Positions 14,039 to 22,692 of a DNA stretch of 27,108 bases are shown here, in pieces. Each line of letters opens with the position of its first letter. Positions within the stretch are counted from its first letter, which is position 1. A program made the position numbers and the translations under genes. Source of the stretch: Candidatus Thorarchaeota archaeon (GTDB taxonomy: Archaea; Asgardarchaeota; Thorarchaeia; Thorarchaeales; Thorarchaeaceae); contig JAEOUL010000122.1 of the NCBI GenBank assembly GCA_016839345.1, forward strand, positions 1 through 27,108. Reading direction: 5' to 3'. Below the pieces are notes generated by a model. That model ran no database searches, was not told the DNA's origin, and was given only the letters and a program-made list of their open reading frames with translations.

Positions 14039-15481
14039 TTGAAGATTCGCTCAGTCGCGAAAGTGCCTACTTCTGCGAATGTATATTCCGTATATGTTCG
14101 CCAGAAACAAGATGCTAGTACACAGATTTTCTCTCTGGATTATGGCGACCGACTGAGAGTCTTTGATGCTAGGGGTACACTTCGCAGTGCAAGAAAGTGG
14201 AGCAGCAAAGTGCGATGCATTGCTGTGGGAGACATTGAAGGAGAAGGGAGAGATGCTCTTGTAGGGGGAGTTGGCAAAAAAGTCTTGGTGGTAGACCACA
14301 GAGGTAGCCCTGTCTGGAATATTAGACTTGAAAGTGATGTCGTAGCCTGTGACGCTCGAGATGTTGATGGAGATGATGCAGCAGAGGTAGTAGTTGCTCT
14401 ACAGAATAATCGTGTGATTTTGTATAACGATGATAAGGATGCAATATTCACAAAGACTATGCAAGACCCAGTTGCAGATGTGTGGCTAGAAGATATTACA
14501 AAGGACACAGAGCTTGAAATCGTAGTTGCAGATAAGGAGGGATTGATCACCGTACTTACTGCAGCTGGATATCAATTGAAGGAGCTTCAGTTAGGTTCTC
14601 GTTTGTCAGTTTTTGCAGTACTCTCATTCGGTGATAGGACACTATTTGTCACTGGAGACCAGTCATCAACTCTTCGCATGTGGGATATTGATGGAAACGA
14701 GGTTGCAAGACTTGATGTTGGTGACACACCAAGAGCAATGGCTACGGGCATACCCGATGACGTATCAGAAGTTGCATTTCTTGTTGTGAGTACGAAGGAT
14801 CGAAAATTGGGTTTCTGGGAGGTTCAGGAATCTGGAAGGGCTTCACGAACTGAGAAGGTAATCCTCCAACAGATTGGTTCCACAAAAACTGTCCTCTACC
14901 GTAGAGCAATCAAGTGTGGTAATTGTGGGGCACCCACATCTCCAGAGGTTTCTACATGCTCTTCGTGTGGTGCAAAATTGGAGATGATTGAGGAATATGT
15001 AATTGAGGAATATATTCAGGAGAGCATTGACTCGATTACATCTAAGCATAACAGAATCAAGTTGAAAGAGCTTGATCGGATTTTGCGACGGACCTTACCA
15101 AGACCTGCGGCCTATAATTTACGCCGTAGCCTCCAAGCCATGATTCAAAGTGGAGAGATTGAAGGCCACATTGATGGAAACATGTTTGTGAGAACAGAAA
15201 CCAAGAAGAAACCGATTCCAGTACCAACCAAGCAGGCCGTGCAGAAGGTAAGAGGTACTCTAAGAGAACTTCTTCTTGGATCAGATACTTTGAATGTTCA
15301 TCGTCTTGAAGAAGAAACAGGAGTAGATCGCAGAATTCTGCGTAGAACTCTAATCATCTTACTTGGAGAGGGAACCGTGAAGGGTTCACTATCAGGGGAT
15401 GAGTTCATTCTGGAAGAGAAACAAGATGTTGATGATTTTACCAAGAAATTGGTACATGAACTAGCAACCTGGAGTGGTTGA
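14039..15481 (+). CDS. Beta-propeller / zinc-ribbon / tandem winged-helix-like protein
   Basis: A 480-residue soluble protein of unusual make-up. Residues 1-275 contain repeated beta-blade units (for example GDRLRVFDARG, KKVLVVDHRGSPVWN, DVDGDDAAEVVVALQNNRVILYN, STLRMWDIDGNEVARLD), a WD/FG-GAP-like propeller with acidic DxDGDD turns that could bind calcium. A zinc ribbon follows (Cys293, 296, 307, 310). The C-terminal part (about 320-475) has two similar units, each with helices, an LRR(S/T)L core and a strand ending in G.I.G/G.V.G plus GxxF(V/I). These read as duplicated winged-helix or PCI-like modules. I do not recognise the whole protein; a scaffold role is inferred. The start is TTG 14039, with no convincing ribosome binding site. 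It is first in a plus-strand run that continues with the Cache receptors 46 bases on. Confidence 0.75.
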   Translation: MKIRSVAKVPTSANVYSVYVRQKQDASTQIFSLDYGDRLRVFDARGTLRSARKWSSKVRCIAVGDIEGEGRDALVGGVGKKVLVVDHRGSPVWNIRLESDVVACDARDVDGDDAAEVVVALQNNRVILYNDDKDAIFTKTMQDPVADVWLEDITKDTELEIVVADKEGLITVLTAAGYQLKELQLGSRLSVFAVLSFGDRTLFVTGDQSSTLRMWDIDGNEVARLDVGDTPRAMATGIPDDVSEVAFLVVSTKDRKLGFWEVQESGRASRTEKVILQQIGSTKTVLYRRAIKCGNCGAPTSPEVSTCSSCGAKLEMIEEYVIEEYIQESIDSITSKHNRIKLKELDRILRRTLPRPAAYNLRRSLQAMIQSGEIEGHIDGNMFVRTETKKKPIPVPTKQAVQKVRGTLRELLLGSDTLNVHRLEEETGVDRRILRRTLIILLGEGTVKGSLSGDEFILEEKQDVDDFTKKLVHELATWSG

Positions 15482-15526
15482 ATAGAGTTGAATAACAAGA
15501 CTCGTACGAAAAGTGGTGTTAGATAG

Positions 15527-18400
15527 ATGGAAATCTCAAAACGAATAGTAGTCACATTTGTCACAGTTGCGCTAATTCCAATTCTAGTGATTGCTTCACT
15601 GTCAATAATCGCAATCATTGATGTGGCGAATGCAAATGCGGGTGATGCTGCAGACGAATTAAAGGCTGAAGAATTGGCCAATCTTGTGAGACTCTCTAAT
15701 GATACAGGGCTCTTCATAGAAGAGAGGTGGCAGAATTATGTTGACGGCGTCTATATGATGGAAGCCTACTGTGAAGACCTGTTCAATGAGAGAATCAACG
15801 CAACACCACGTTATAGCTATTATTGGAACGAAACCGAAGAACCGAATTGGTATGATTTGACATTTGAAACTGACCAAAACATTGTTGATGCATATTTCTC
15901 AGATTACATCACATTTCAAACAGATTGCTACTATATGCCTCGATTCGCGTGGAACAACAATGATCCCCATGATCTATCCCCAGGGACACAGTACGCACTT
16001 GATGTTTCATCAAACATGGTCAATGTCTTCAAGGCACTTCATGCAATGAACGAAGACTACAGATGGTTATACATGGGATTCGATTTAGGAATCTCAGATC
16101 AACACCTATTCAGGAATTATCCCTTTGATGATCTCGTCTACTTCCAGTGGGATGAAAATGAGGAAATTGGCCCTCCGGAAGATGACTATGATCCCAATGC
16201 TGAAGATTGGTATACAAATGTAGCAACGCAAGATCCAGGTGATGATAGTATTGTATTCACAGAGCCATATATTGATCCTTCAGTTGGTCTCGTAATATCT
16301 ATGGGTAGACCTGTGAGGTTTGACGATGGAACACTGATTGGTGTTGTATCAGCTGACGTTACAATGGCTACGATAAATGAGAAAGTACTGAATCTTGAAG
16401 TACTCAGCAACGGGTATTCGTATCTTCTCGATAGATCTGGAGTTGTTGTCGCTCATCCTGACCTTGGTGTCTTTGACGATCCACTTCCTATTGAGATGCT
16501 TGAGTTTGGTTCTCTAACCAGTTCTGAAGCTGAAACATTCAATGATTTACTTACTTCCACAGTCCTAGCAGAGGAATCAGGCTTGGAAGAATTTCAGAAG
16601 AATGGTCAGCTATGGCATATGGCTTTTGTTAACGTAACGAACACAGAGTACGTGTTGGCGATAATAGTTCCTGATTCCGATGTTGTCGCACCAGCAATAG
16701 CAATGCTCAATCTTGTGGCGACTCAGACCATTATACTCACAATTGCGCTTGGTGCTGTTTTAGCAGTAGTAGCAGGAGTTGTGACTGTTGTTTCATATCG
16801 GAGGGCGCACTCAGTAGTTGAACCAATTTCTGAAATGACTCGTCTTGTTAGAAAGATGGCAAAACAAGATTTCACACGAGGAGTTTCGACTGCAGGAGCT
16901 ATGTATGAAGAGGTTGGAACAACTGTCGATGCATTGCTTTCTTTCCAGGAGGCTGCACGATTTGGAAATCAAGCCTTCATACGAGGTGACCTCAACAGAG
17001 CATTGGCAAACTACCAGAATCTCTTGGAAATCAGTCGTAGACTTCAAATTGAGGAAGGAGAGCAGACCATGCTTCTCAATATTGGAAACGTATTCCGACA
17101 ACGTGGGGATACTGGCAATGCTCACGATTACTATGAACAATCAATGGTCATTGCAAAGAGGTTGCTGGAGAAATCCAAGGAAGATGGCGCAGATGAGAAG
17201 GATGCCATGGTTAGAATCGCATCTCTCTACCATAATATGGCACTCGTTGAGATGGACAGTGGACACGCTGACAAATCAATGAGTCTCCTAGAGGATGCGG
17301 AAGCAATTGATCGAACATTGAACAATGCCTATGGTTTATCAAGAAGGTTTGATGCGATGGGACTAGTCATGATGCGTGATGGTCGCTACAGTCAAGCCCA
17401 GTCAAGGTTTGATGAGGCAAAGGAGACAGCCATATCAATTGACTACACTAGAAGCCTTGCATACATTAACTACCATGAAGGTGAATTGTATCACGTTCAA
17501 GGCAAGTGGAAAAAAGCAGAGGATGCCTACAACCAAGCAATCTCTTTCGGTCAGGAAACTGATGAACTCTGGTTGGTTGTATTTGCACTTCAACGACTGG
17601 CAGATGTTCTTGACGAGCGAAATAAACCTAGTCATGAAACACGAAGGAAGGCTGAGAAACTTAGAAGATCTATTATGTTCAAGAAGAGTGTTACATTCGT
17701 TATTGATTACTCAGGAAGTATGCAGGCTCAGAATCGAATACGAGCTGCAGTGAAAGGTGCTCTTGAGATTCTTCATGAGCAGGTTAATCCTCAAGATGCC
17801 GTCTCAGTTATTGTCTTCAACTCATCCTATAGGGAACTTCTCCCACTCACAATAAAGGGTGAGCGAGAGGGAGAAGACAATCCAATTATTAGAACACTTC
17901 AGTCGCTGAAGTACCCGAATTATGCTACAGCATTCTATGATGCTCTTGGCAGAGCTCTGGAAGAACTTGAAAAAATCGAGTCCAGTGAGCATAGGTGGGT
18001 CATTGCCCTCACTGATGGGCAAGATAACAGCTCCAAGAAATACTCTCTAGATGTTCTAGAAGGAATTCTTACAGAAAGCGACCGCATGAAGAGAAAACGT
18101 CCGCTCACAATTGAAGGTTTTATTCGAGACCATCACCTTGATGTCAATCTACTTATCATTGGTGTTGGACAAGAGTTGAGTAACTGGGCAGACACGAAAC
18201 GGCGGATCAAATCAGCCCGAACAGGGAAACCTATCACAACTGAGGAGCTTTTGGAATCAATCTGTAACAATATACCTCAGGGTCAGTATATTTCAGTTGT
18301 AGATAGTATGAATGTTAGGTTGGACATCGAACGAGCATTTGAGAAAGTAGGAGTCTTGATGGCACAGCTAGAAGTCGGAGGGACTACTACAGATTACTGA
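15527..18400 (+). CDS. dCache-HAMP-TPR-vWA membrane receptor-like protein
   Basis: A 957-residue protein. Transmembrane helix 1 spans about residues 7-32. A large extracellular dCache domain follows (about 35-395), with typical GVVSADVTMATINEKVL and GYSYLLDRSGVVVAHPDL stretches. Helix 2 spans about 398-422, then a HAMP linker (about 420-475). The cytoplasmic part has TPR-like helical repeats (about 480-705; for example GNQAFIRGDLNRALANYQNLLEI) and a C-terminal vWA domain (about 715-945). The vWA MIDAS metal site is complete: Asp727-x-Ser-x-Ser (DYSGSM), Thr801 and Asp830 (LTDGQD). Cache domains bind small molecules, TPRs bind proteins, and vWA domains grip partners through a metal ion. No kinase, cyclase or methyl-accepting domain is present, so output must go through protein contact. 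The next gene, with a strong ribosome binding site, starts 16 bases on. Confidence 0.88.
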   Translation: MEISKRIVVTFVTVALIPILVIASLSIIAIIDVANANAGDAADELKAEELANLVRLSNDTGLFIEERWQNYVDGVYMMEAYCEDLFNERINATPRYSYYWNETEEPNWYDLTFETDQNIVDAYFSDYITFQTDCYYMPRFAWNNNDPHDLSPGTQYALDVSSNMVNVFKALHAMNEDYRWLYMGFDLGISDQHLFRNYPFDDLVYFQWDENEEIGPPEDDYDPNAEDWYTNVATQDPGDDSIVFTEPYIDPSVGLVISMGRPVRFDDGTLIGVVSADVTMATINEKVLNLEVLSNGYSYLLDRSGVVVAHPDLGVFDDPLPIEMLEFGSLTSSEAETFNDLLTSTVLAEESGLEEFQKNGQLWHMAFVNVTNTEYVLAIIVPDSDVVAPAIAMLNLVATQTIILTIALGAVLAVVAGVVTVVSYRRAHSVVEPISEMTRLVRKMAKQDFTRGVSTAGAMYEEVGTTVDALLSFQEAARFGNQAFIRGDLNRALANYQNLLEISRRLQIEEGEQTMLLNIGNVFRQRGDTGNAHDYYEQSMVIAKRLLEKSKEDGADEKDAMVRIASLYHNMALVEMDSGHADKSMSLLEDAEAIDRTLNNAYGLSRRFDAMGLVMMRDGRYSQAQSRFDEAKETAISIDYTRSLAYINYHEGELYHVQGKWKKAEDAYNQAISFGQETDELWLVVFALQRLADVLDERNKPSHETRRKAEKLRRSIMFKKSVTFVIDYSGSMQAQNRIRAAVKGALEILHEQVNPQDAVSVIVFNSSYRELLPLTIKGEREGEDNPIIRTLQSLKYPNYATAFYDALGRALEELEKIESSEHRWVIALTDGQDNSSKKYSLDVLEGILTESDRMKRKRPLTIEGFIRDHHLDVNLLIIGVGQELSNWADTKRRIKSARTGKPITTEELLESICNNIPQGQYISVVDSMNVRLDIERAFEKVGVLMAQLEVGGTTTDY

Positions 18401-18416
18401 AGGAGGTGTAAAGAGA

Positions 18417-19889
18417 ATGGTACAATCAACAACCCAAACCAAGAAGAAAGGAAAATTCCGAACAAATGTAATCATGACCTTCCTAGTAATCTCACTAGTT
18501 TCTCTCACTGCAACGGGTGTGATATCACTAACCTTTGTAAATCTAATAGGAAACTCTACTAGAGATCAGAGCTCTGATGCGTTGCAAACTCAGATTCAGA
18601 CTAATATGGATGAAACTGCCCAGAAAACAGCACTTGTAATCAATCAGAAGCTTGCAAGTGCAGAGGGTATGATTGCAGCTGCAGCTGAAGAGCTGGAGGC
18701 ACTATTTGAAACAGGATCAACCTATGAGTATCGAGATGTCTACTATGACCTCTTGTTCGAAGATGATTCTGTGTCTCCTGCACCAGCGGATAATCACTAC
18801 GATGCCGAATACGATCTTAATGTCTCTTGGGATTACAGTAGTTGGTATATTGCAAACACCGATTCCACAAATTACAATTCCACTTATGCGGATATACCTA
18901 CAAATGCTGACAAGCTTGGTCGTGTATCAAATATCGATTATATTTTCAAAGCAATACACAACCAAGTGGATTTCAGATGGCTCTATATCGCCTTTGCTGA
19001 CGATGGATTGTTCATCAATTATCCAGGTAGCATATTGGGTCCGATATCAGATGCTGCTAGAATAGCAGAACCATATGATCCAAGAGGAGAGTATTGGTAC
19101 CAGACAATCTGGGCTGGCAATGGTGACATGGTATTTGTTGAACCATATTATGATGAGTTCGACAATGTGCTTCTGATATCTATCGGAAAAGTAGTATATC
19201 GGAACACCATACCATTTGCAGTTATCTCTGGTGATATCACAATTGAGGATATCAAAGAGAAAATCATCAATGTGCAAGTGTTGGAGAGTGGATACGCGTT
19301 CCTGTTGGAATCAGCAGGAGGCGTGGTTGCGCATCCAGAGGTAGAAGACGATGATTACCTCCTTGGACTTCCAGATTTGCTCGATGTAGAAGTCAATCCC
19401 GATTTCTCCCCAGCATTGACCCAAGCTAACGTTGACCAGATTACAAATGTAGCTGCTGATACATCAGGAACGCTACGATACACTCGTGGTGGAACTGAGC
19501 ACATTCTTGTATTCACACAAGTAGGTAAAGGAAACTACATCTGCGTGATTTCAGTTCCTCTTAATGAGGTGCTAGAGAGCATACCTTTACTGGAGGCACG
19601 TATCGCAGAACAGAATACAGCAGCAGCGTCATACATCATCTTGGTCACAGCAGCAGGGATAATGATTGCTGGAGTAGTTGCAGTTGCCATTTCGAATACT
19701 ATTACAAGACCATTGCAGTATTTGATGGACCTTGCAGAGAGAAATGTTGCAGCGAGAATACGAGATCAACCCCTTGACACAACTGATCTCCAGGTCGATG
19801 CGACATACATTGCTCAAGATGATGAGATAGGTGAACTCGCTCGTGCGTTTCAAGGAATGCTTGAATCAATCCGTGAGGAAGAAGAGTAG
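18417..19889 (+). CDS. dCache-HAMP receptor-like protein without output domain
   Basis: A 490-residue membrane protein: basic N-terminus, transmembrane helix 1 (about 16-41), extracellular dCache domain (about 45-395), helix 2 (about 401-425) and a HAMP domain ending in DEIGELARAFQGMLESIREEEE. It stops there: no methyl-accepting, kinase or other effector domain follows, and the frame ends normally, so it does not look truncated by mutation. The Cache part resembles that of the upstream protein (compare FRWLYIAFADDGLFINYP with YRWLYMGFDLG...LFRNYP, and the GYAFLLESAGGVVAHPE stretch), so the two are paralogues, perhaps made by tandem duplication. AGGAGGTG at 18401-18408 gives strong translation initiation. 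It may pair with the vWA receptor through HAMP. Confidence 0.87.
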   Translation: MVQSTTQTKKKGKFRTNVIMTFLVISLVSLTATGVISLTFVNLIGNSTRDQSSDALQTQIQTNMDETAQKTALVINQKLASAEGMIAAAAEELEALFETGSTYEYRDVYYDLLFEDDSVSPAPADNHYDAEYDLNVSWDYSSWYIANTDSTNYNSTYADIPTNADKLGRVSNIDYIFKAIHNQVDFRWLYIAFADDGLFINYPGSILGPISDAARIAEPYDPRGEYWYQTIWAGNGDMVFVEPYYDEFDNVLLISIGKVVYRNTIPFAVISGDITIEDIKEKIINVQVLESGYAFLLESAGGVVAHPEVEDDDYLLGLPDLLDVEVNPDFSPALTQANVDQITNVAADTSGTLRYTRGGTEHILVFTQVGKGNYICVISVPLNEVLESIPLLEARIAEQNTAAASYIILVTAAGIMIAGVVAVAISNTITRPLQYLMDLAERNVAARIRDQPLDTTDLQVDATYIAQDDEIGELARAFQGMLESIREEEE

Positions 19890-19919
19890 TTCACACTGCA
19901 CCTAACAAAACAAGCATGG

Positions 19920-21770
19920 GTGAACATATTGGTAGAAGAAGCCTGGTCAGTCGATAAATCAAGAATAGTCTATGGAGTAAATCGGAATGATCTCCACTTT
20001 CTAGACATATCTGAAGATGGTGACCTAAGTCTTCGTCTTCGTGACAAGTCTATTACATTCAAACATATCATTGAGAGAATCAAGCAAATGAACGGTGACT
20101 CTCCAGGCTATGCTTCCTCGTTTACTCTAAGAGTACCACAGCTGGTGACATATCAAGTCAAGAAACTAAGAGCTGTATTCCAAAGAGCAATGGAAGAGCT
20201 TGATTATAATGGTAAGTTCATTGGAATTTATCCAGTGAAAGTCAACCAACGAAAAGATTGCGTCACTGCAGTCCTCCGCTCAGATTCTGACTATGGTTTG
20301 GAAGCTGGAACAAAGGCAGAACTCCTACTCATCAAGAAGGTCATTGAAAGCGAAAAACATAGACCTATCGTTTGCAATGGAGCAAAGGATCCCAAATACT
20401 TGAAATTGATTAGGGAATGCATAGAGGAGGGTTACAACATTGCTATATCAGTCGAATCTGTCCATGAAGCTCGCCTTATTGTGAGGAAATTCAAACCTGA
20501 CCAAACCAATCTTGTGCTACGGATTAAACCATATCTATGTGTAGAGGGACACTGGTCCCATTCAACAGGAAGAGACTCAAAATTCGGCCTTAGTATTCAT
20601 GATCTCTACGATGTTATTGAGCTGCTAGAACAGACAGGATTTGCAGAATCGGTTCAAACTATTCTTGCACATGCAGGTTCACAGATAACAAAGATTGAAT
20701 CCTTTGAGAAATTTGGTAGACTTCTGGCAAAACTCTATGCAGAACTAAGAGGTACGGGACTGACCAATTTAGTAAACATTGATTTCGGTGGTGGACTGGC
20801 AATTGATTACACAAGTTCACACGCCTCAAATCTCATGTATCAGTATGCACATCTAATCCTGTCAGGAGTAAAAGCGCAACTCTCTGAAATGACCGTCAAG
20901 CATCCTCCCCCAAACATAATGATTGAATCGGGTCGTGGAATAACTGCTCTATCAACCATGGTCATTGTCGAGGCGCTCGAGGTACGTTCAATCTTTCCGC
21001 CTACAACCAGAGGATATGTTTCTGAAACCACTAGAGATGATGAGAAAGAGATTCTTGAGAATATCAAGAATGCGTCATCACTGAACGAGATTAAAGAGAT
21101 CTGGAATAGCTTCCAAGAGAAATACGGTGGTTTGAATCTTGCAGGAATGAAATTCATCATGGAACAAGAAATGGTGACAGGCAATCTCGAGGATGCTGTG
21201 CGATCAAGATTGGTTGAACTAAATTTGAAATCCTATGAGATAGATGGATTGGTCAGAAGCTTTTGGCATCCAGAGCATATTGTCATCGGGAACTTTAGCA
21301 TCTTCAATAGCATTGCAGATCATGTTTTAGTAAAGCAACATTTTCCAGTCATTCCAGTTCAAGACCTTCATGTGAAACCTCAAACAACTGTACGTCTTGT
21401 AGATATTACATGTGATTCAGATGGTGAGATAGCCCAGTTCTATAGACCGAGTACGGACAAAGTTTGGTTTGCAGAAGATAACAGACTCTTGACTACTCTT
21501 GAAGGGAAAATGGGTGAAGGTATTCCTGTTGGCAATCTAGAGAATATCCCGGGCTCTTGCTTTGTGCTTGCACTGACCGGTGCTTACCAAGATGCTATCG
21601 AAATGGATCATAATTTGCTTGGAGACCTCCCAGATGTAGAACTGCATCTTCAAGATGATGGAGAGTGGATTCTATCATGGGTCACAGGTGCAGAGTCAAT
21701 TGAGGAGCTCCTCAAAGATGTGGGCTATGCTGATATCAATGTGGACGAAGATCCGTATATGTGGGATTGA
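19920..21770 (+). CDS. speA: Biosynthetic arginine decarboxylase (SpeA type)
   Basis: A 616-residue PLP enzyme of the alanine-racemase-fold decarboxylase family, converting arginine to agmatine, the first step to putrescine and other polyamines. The PLP lysine lies in GIYPVKVNQ (Lys107). GLEAGTKAELL, the LRIKPY stretch, HAGSQI, NIDFGGGLAIDY and the C-terminal VDITCDSDGE (active-site Cys) all match bacterial SpeA. Length is slightly below that of the E. coli enzyme. The GTG start at 19920 keeps the N-terminal WSVDKSRIVYGVNRND typical of the family; the nearby ATG at 19916 is out of frame. Archaea commonly use pyruvoyl-dependent arginine decarboxylases instead, so this gene was probably acquired from bacteria. 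It sits 30 bases after a Cache receptor gene and 6 bases before larE. Confidence 0.93.
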   Translation: MNILVEEAWSVDKSRIVYGVNRNDLHFLDISEDGDLSLRLRDKSITFKHIIERIKQMNGDSPGYASSFTLRVPQLVTYQVKKLRAVFQRAMEELDYNGKFIGIYPVKVNQRKDCVTAVLRSDSDYGLEAGTKAELLLIKKVIESEKHRPIVCNGAKDPKYLKLIRECIEEGYNIAISVESVHEARLIVRKFKPDQTNLVLRIKPYLCVEGHWSHSTGRDSKFGLSIHDLYDVIELLEQTGFAESVQTILAHAGSQITKIESFEKFGRLLAKLYAELRGTGLTNLVNIDFGGGLAIDYTSSHASNLMYQYAHLILSGVKAQLSEMTVKHPPPNIMIESGRGITALSTMVIVEALEVRSIFPPTTRGYVSETTRDDEKEILENIKNASSLNEIKEIWNSFQEKYGGLNLAGMKFIMEQEMVTGNLEDAVRSRLVELNLKSYEIDGLVRSFWHPEHIVIGNFSIFNSIADHVLVKQHFPVIPVQDLHVKPQTTVRLVDITCDSDGEIAQFYRPSTDKVWFAEDNRLLTTLEGKMGEGIPVGNLENIPGSCFVLALTGAYQDAIEMDHNLLGDLPDVELHLQDDGEWILSWVTGAESIEELLKDVGYADINVDEDPYMWD

Positions 21771-21776
21771 ATTCTT

Positions 21777-22589
21777 ATGAAAGATACAACCAGAACCAAA
21801 TTCAATGAAGTTTGTAAATTCCTCTCTGGAAAACGTGTTCTTGTTGCATTCAGTGGTGGTGTTGATAGCACGGTCTTAGCTCATATTGCAAAGAACTGCG
21901 CTGCAGAAGTGTTTCTTCTTACTATCGTGAGTCCAACTGTCCCAGAGGGCGAGCTGCTACTTGCAAGAGATGTGGCAGATGAGTTAGGACTGGAGTTGAA
22001 AGAAGAATCATTCAGATGGCTTGAAGAAAGTAATCTTTCAGAGAATCTTGTTGACAGGTGTTATACATGTAAGAGAGCCCTTGCCAGTCGTTGGGTAAAT
22101 AATGCACAGGAACTTGGGTTAGAGATGGTTATTGAGGGCACAACAGATACAGAAACAGAAGGGTATCGACCTGGACTTAAAGCTTTGAAGGAGTCTGGTG
22201 TGAATTCTCCATATCTCCAAGTTGGAATCACAAAGGCAGAGATTCGTGAATATGCTAGGGAGAACAGTCTTTCCATTGCTGACAAACCATCTGGAGCTTG
22301 CCTAGCTACAAGATTTCCATATGGGACTGCAATCACCAATGAACTGTTGACAATGGTGGAAAATGTCGAACGCTCTGTAAAGGATCTCTTTGGTGTAGAA
22401 TGTGTTAGAGCAAGGTTTCATGGTGATCTAGTGCGGATCGAGGTTGGACAGAATGAGTTGGAAAAAATGTTCGATGTTGAAAACCTAGAACGTTTGAACA
22501 AGATAGCCAAGGATTCTGGTTTTACTTATGTCACACTTGACACTCAAGGGTATCGAACCGGAGCCATGGATGAAAGTCTATCGGATTAA
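21777..22589 (+). CDS. larE: LarE-like ATP-dependent sulfur transferase
   Basis: A 270-residue PP-loop ATP pyrophosphatase. The P-loop is SGGVDST (26-32). Other family hallmarks are DRCYTCKRAL (Cys95, Cys98), EGTTDTE and SGACLATRFPYG (Cys175). LarE adenylates the nicotinic-acid-derived precursor and transfers sulfur while making the nickel-pincer cofactor of lactate racemase. In some LarE proteins one Cys is sacrificed as sulfur donor; in others three Cys hold a [4Fe-4S] cluster that carries extra sulfide. Having C-x2-C plus Cys175, this one could be of the cluster type (inference). LarB, LarC and LarA are not in the window. The gene starts 6 bases after the speA stop and is the last of its run. 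Another PP-loop sulfur insertion role cannot be excluded. Confidence 0.85.
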   Translation: MKDTTRTKFNEVCKFLSGKRVLVAFSGGVDSTVLAHIAKNCAAEVFLLTIVSPTVPEGELLLARDVADELGLELKEESFRWLEESNLSENLVDRCYTCKRALASRWVNNAQELGLEMVIEGTTDTETEGYRPGLKALKESGVNSPYLQVGITKAEIREYARENSLSIADKPSGACLATRFPYGTAITNELLTMVENVERSVKDLFGVECVRARFHGDLVRIEVGQNELEKMFDVENLERLNKIAKDSGFTYVTLDTQGYRTGAMDESLSD

Positions 22590-22658
22590 TTTCACACATA
22601 AGCGGAAGTTTGTCAAGTCGTTTCATTGAAGGACTGCAATTTCAGTTACTAGTTATGA

Positions 22659-22676
22659 TTTCTTTTGCTATCTTTT
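22659..22676 (+). terminator. T-rich tract after larE
   Basis: The 103-base gap between the converging larE and peptidase genes contains TTTCTTTTGCTATCTTTT on the plus strand, about 70 bases past the larE stop. Archaeal termination on T-rich tracts would act here. No hairpin is evident. Confidence 0.4.
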
Positions 22677-22692
22677 CAAATGTATAATTTGC

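Noticed and set aside
14140..14550. 136-residue Ser/Thr-rich open frame on the minus strand
   Set aside because: It lies entirely antisense to the propeller gene. Its low-complexity Ser/Thr composition is what the complementary strand of that codon usage produces.
16845..17282. 145-residue plus-strand open frame inside the Cache-vWA gene
   Set aside because: Out of frame within a well-supported TPR region, with no recognisable domain and no initiation signal.
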